Origin: Magnolia sinica
Taxonomy: Eukaryota > Streptophyta > Magnoliopsida > Magnoliales > Magnoliaceae
DNA: 64,000 nt
Assembly: GCF_029962835.1 (NCBI RefSeq)
Contig: NC_080583.1
Span: 65,519,158-65,583,157, forward strand
Reading direction: 5' to 3'
Position 1 is the first letter of the stretch. The number at the start of each line of letters is the position of its first letter. The translations under genes and the position numbers were made by a program. The notes beneath the pieces are model-generated. The model was not told where the DNA came from. It searched no databases and saw nothing but the letters and a program-made list of their open reading frames with translations. Below are positions 62,521-64,000 of this stretch, one piece after another.

Positions 62521-64000
62521 TGTAATGACCCGAAAAATTTCGTGCCAAGACCCGAGTACTACCTCTATTTTCCTTAAAAGCTATTTGTGAGTTAATTAGC
62601 GTTAAACTCGATTGCTTGTGAAATTCGCATCAATCACTTTAAATTTGATCTGCATGACTTAAAACCTGTAGAATAGTTAGCGTTGTGTTACTCTGAAATA
62701 TGGGATTCATCGCTAAATCCAGTTGCTCTTGGAAATTTTTAGAAACTTTGGATCGGACCTAGACCGCACATCGAAAGTTCGATAGCGATGATCTTAGGCT
62801 GTATTGGTCACCATATTGGACTTGGCCATCACCTCAAAAATCAAGTCCAGATGATGTTCTGGGTCGATTTGATTGAGTCCGGAGTGAAGAGTGTGAGAAC
62901 GGTGAGAAATTAATGTGATTTTGTGAAATCTGAGTCGTGTCGCTTGCGTGATGATTTTAAGCAATCTGACCGTTAGATTCTGACCCAATTTCACCCTCTG
63001 ATCAGGGAAGATGGCCCAGGCATGTCATTGTGCTTGTGGACCTGATCGAGTTCCGGTGACCGTTGAATTGAGTGTGGTCCGCCACGGCTGATCTGTAGAT
63101 CCGATCGGTACGAAAACTCAGCCTGACCTTGATCCATGGTCAGTGAGCTTAAGTCCGACCGCACGTGGAGAAAGGCCCACCAGAAGTGTTCCATTGGATC
63201 GAGAGAAGCCTGTTTTGGTTATAACCTAAGTATACCTTGGCCCTGGGGCTATTTTCATCAATGTTAGGCCTATAAATAGACCTTAAAACCCTAGCTCTCT
63301 TTTCCATACGAATTTCCTAACCCTAGCTAAGAAAGAGAGAGGAAAAGAGAGAAAGTGAGAGAGAAGTTGGTGAATCATCTTCAGATTCTTTCCTGTTGTT
63401 CTACATCCTTAAACCTTCACTTTTGAATCGTTATTCCGGCGATTCTGAGTTCATATTTGGGTAAGTTAACCTAACCCTAATCTATTTTAGAGCTTAGATG
63501 AGTCTATGTGTTGTTGTAGCTCATTTCTATTCTAGCCTTAGGTTATTCTGTCGCCGTTGACGAAGACATAACGTCTGAATCAGTTCGGTACTCTATTTCT
63601 GGTTTAAGGTGTGGACTTTAATTGTATAGGTTATGGTTTTCAAGGCTTTCAATGCCAGCTAATGGTTTATTCTTGTTATGGATGAGATTTCACATGCTAA
63701 CTGCTATGTCTATTTTGCGTTCCTGATATGCATGTGCTATATTGAGAATTGTGTATTCTATGTATATGTATAAAGTACCGTATACATATAAAATATGAAC
63801 ATGTGATTGCCATGATTATTTGTCATGTATTTGTGCTAGATGTATGTGTGTCAACTCCTTGGCAAAAAAGGAATTGTCCAAATGCGTGTATTTCAACATG
63901 CGTCATGTATGTTGAACTATGTATTTTAAGTGTTTGTAAAAATGTCTGAATGACTTAAAGTACAATAAATTATACTATTTGCGGGCGTTGAGAAGTGATT
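62521..64000 (+). repeat. 3' LTR of the chromovirus, truncated by the window end
   Basis: Starts TGTAATGACCCGAAAAATTT and aligns base by base with 48238-49710, with scattered transitions and one 3-bp length difference near 63374. About 1.6 kb more should lie beyond the window. Confidence 0.93.

Larger units (their letters stand above)
48238..64000 (+). mobile_element. Ty3/gypsy chromovirus with 3.1-kb LTRs (right LTR continues past the window)
   Basis: The order is 5' LTR (48238-51345), primer binding site, an extra ORF, gag, protease-RT-RNase H-integrase-chromodomain, polypurine tract, and 3' LTR (from 62521). Pol order with integrase last and a chromodomain after the G-P-F module place it among the chromoviruses, closest in layout to the Tekay/Del type. 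A 4.1-kb solo LTR splits pol at 56422-60521. Stops are scattered through gag and pol, so the copy is non-autonomous. By eye, the LTRs differ at roughly 5% of positions in the first 300 bp and less further in, mostly as transitions. Confidence 0.92.

Noticed and set aside
48238..64000. Endogenous virus rather than retrotransposon
   Set aside because: LTRs, PBS, gag-pol order with integrase last, and no envelope or movement-protein gene. This is an ordinary Ty3/gypsy element.

Overview
This is nuclear DNA from a large, repeat-rich flowering-plant genome. The signs are spliced genes with GT-AG introns, plant LINE, Ty1/copia and Ty3/gypsy relics, several hAT families with 8-bp target duplications, a tRNA-derived SINE, and many copies of a palindromic repeat built around GTGGGCCCAC and CCATCCATT. 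From memory, I associate that repeat with woody magnoliids (Magnoliales/Laurales). The lineage is an inference, not a demonstrated fact.

The window holds one convincing, apparently intact host gene. It is the minus-strand gene for exosome core subunit RRP45 (the Arabidopsis CER7/RRP45B type). Nine coding exons can be joined in phase from the ATG at 41326 to the TAG at 3647, giving 1395 nt and 464 residues. Eight exons lie in 41326-32999. The last exon, which encodes the basic C-terminal tail, lies at 3858-3647, so intron 8 is about 29.1 kb. That intron is a pile of nested transposons. From low to high coordinate it contains: a low-complexity and repeat zone (3.9-9.1 kb); an internally deleted copia element (9119-11100); LINE pieces (11.6-13.0 and 17.5-21.1 kb) split by a 4.4-kb foldback element (13033-17467), which itself carries a hAT element (15332-17168); and a three-to-four-level hAT nest (21405-31914) with two decayed BED/DUF659-type transposase genes facing each other.

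The smaller introns of RRP45 also carry elements: a SINE ending about 22 bp from a splice donor, three short hAT-type MITEs (two of them nested) and a gypsy integrase scrap. A CT/GA-rich 5' region and a palindromic repeat lie upstream of the gene. Low coordinates (1-3.4 kb), beyond the 3' end, hold degenerate LINE reverse transcriptase.

From 43 to 64 kb the DNA is retroelement territory. Between 43.1 and 44.3 kb are three minus-strand gene relics: a viroplasmin/RNase H1 N-terminal-like domain, a possible Myb/SANT-type C-terminus and a small membrane-peptide ORF. An antisense copy of a very long LTR (44334-48237) has grown a 1.1-kb satellite. A Ty3/gypsy chromovirus (48238 to beyond the window end) is inserted there. 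It has 3.1-kb LTRs, an extra ORF before gag, gag with an intact zinc knuckle, and a pol full of C-to-T type stops. Its pol is split by a 4.1-kb solo LTR (56422-60521) of the same family as the antisense LTR outside it.

No CRISPR array, rRNA gene or functional tRNA gene was seen.
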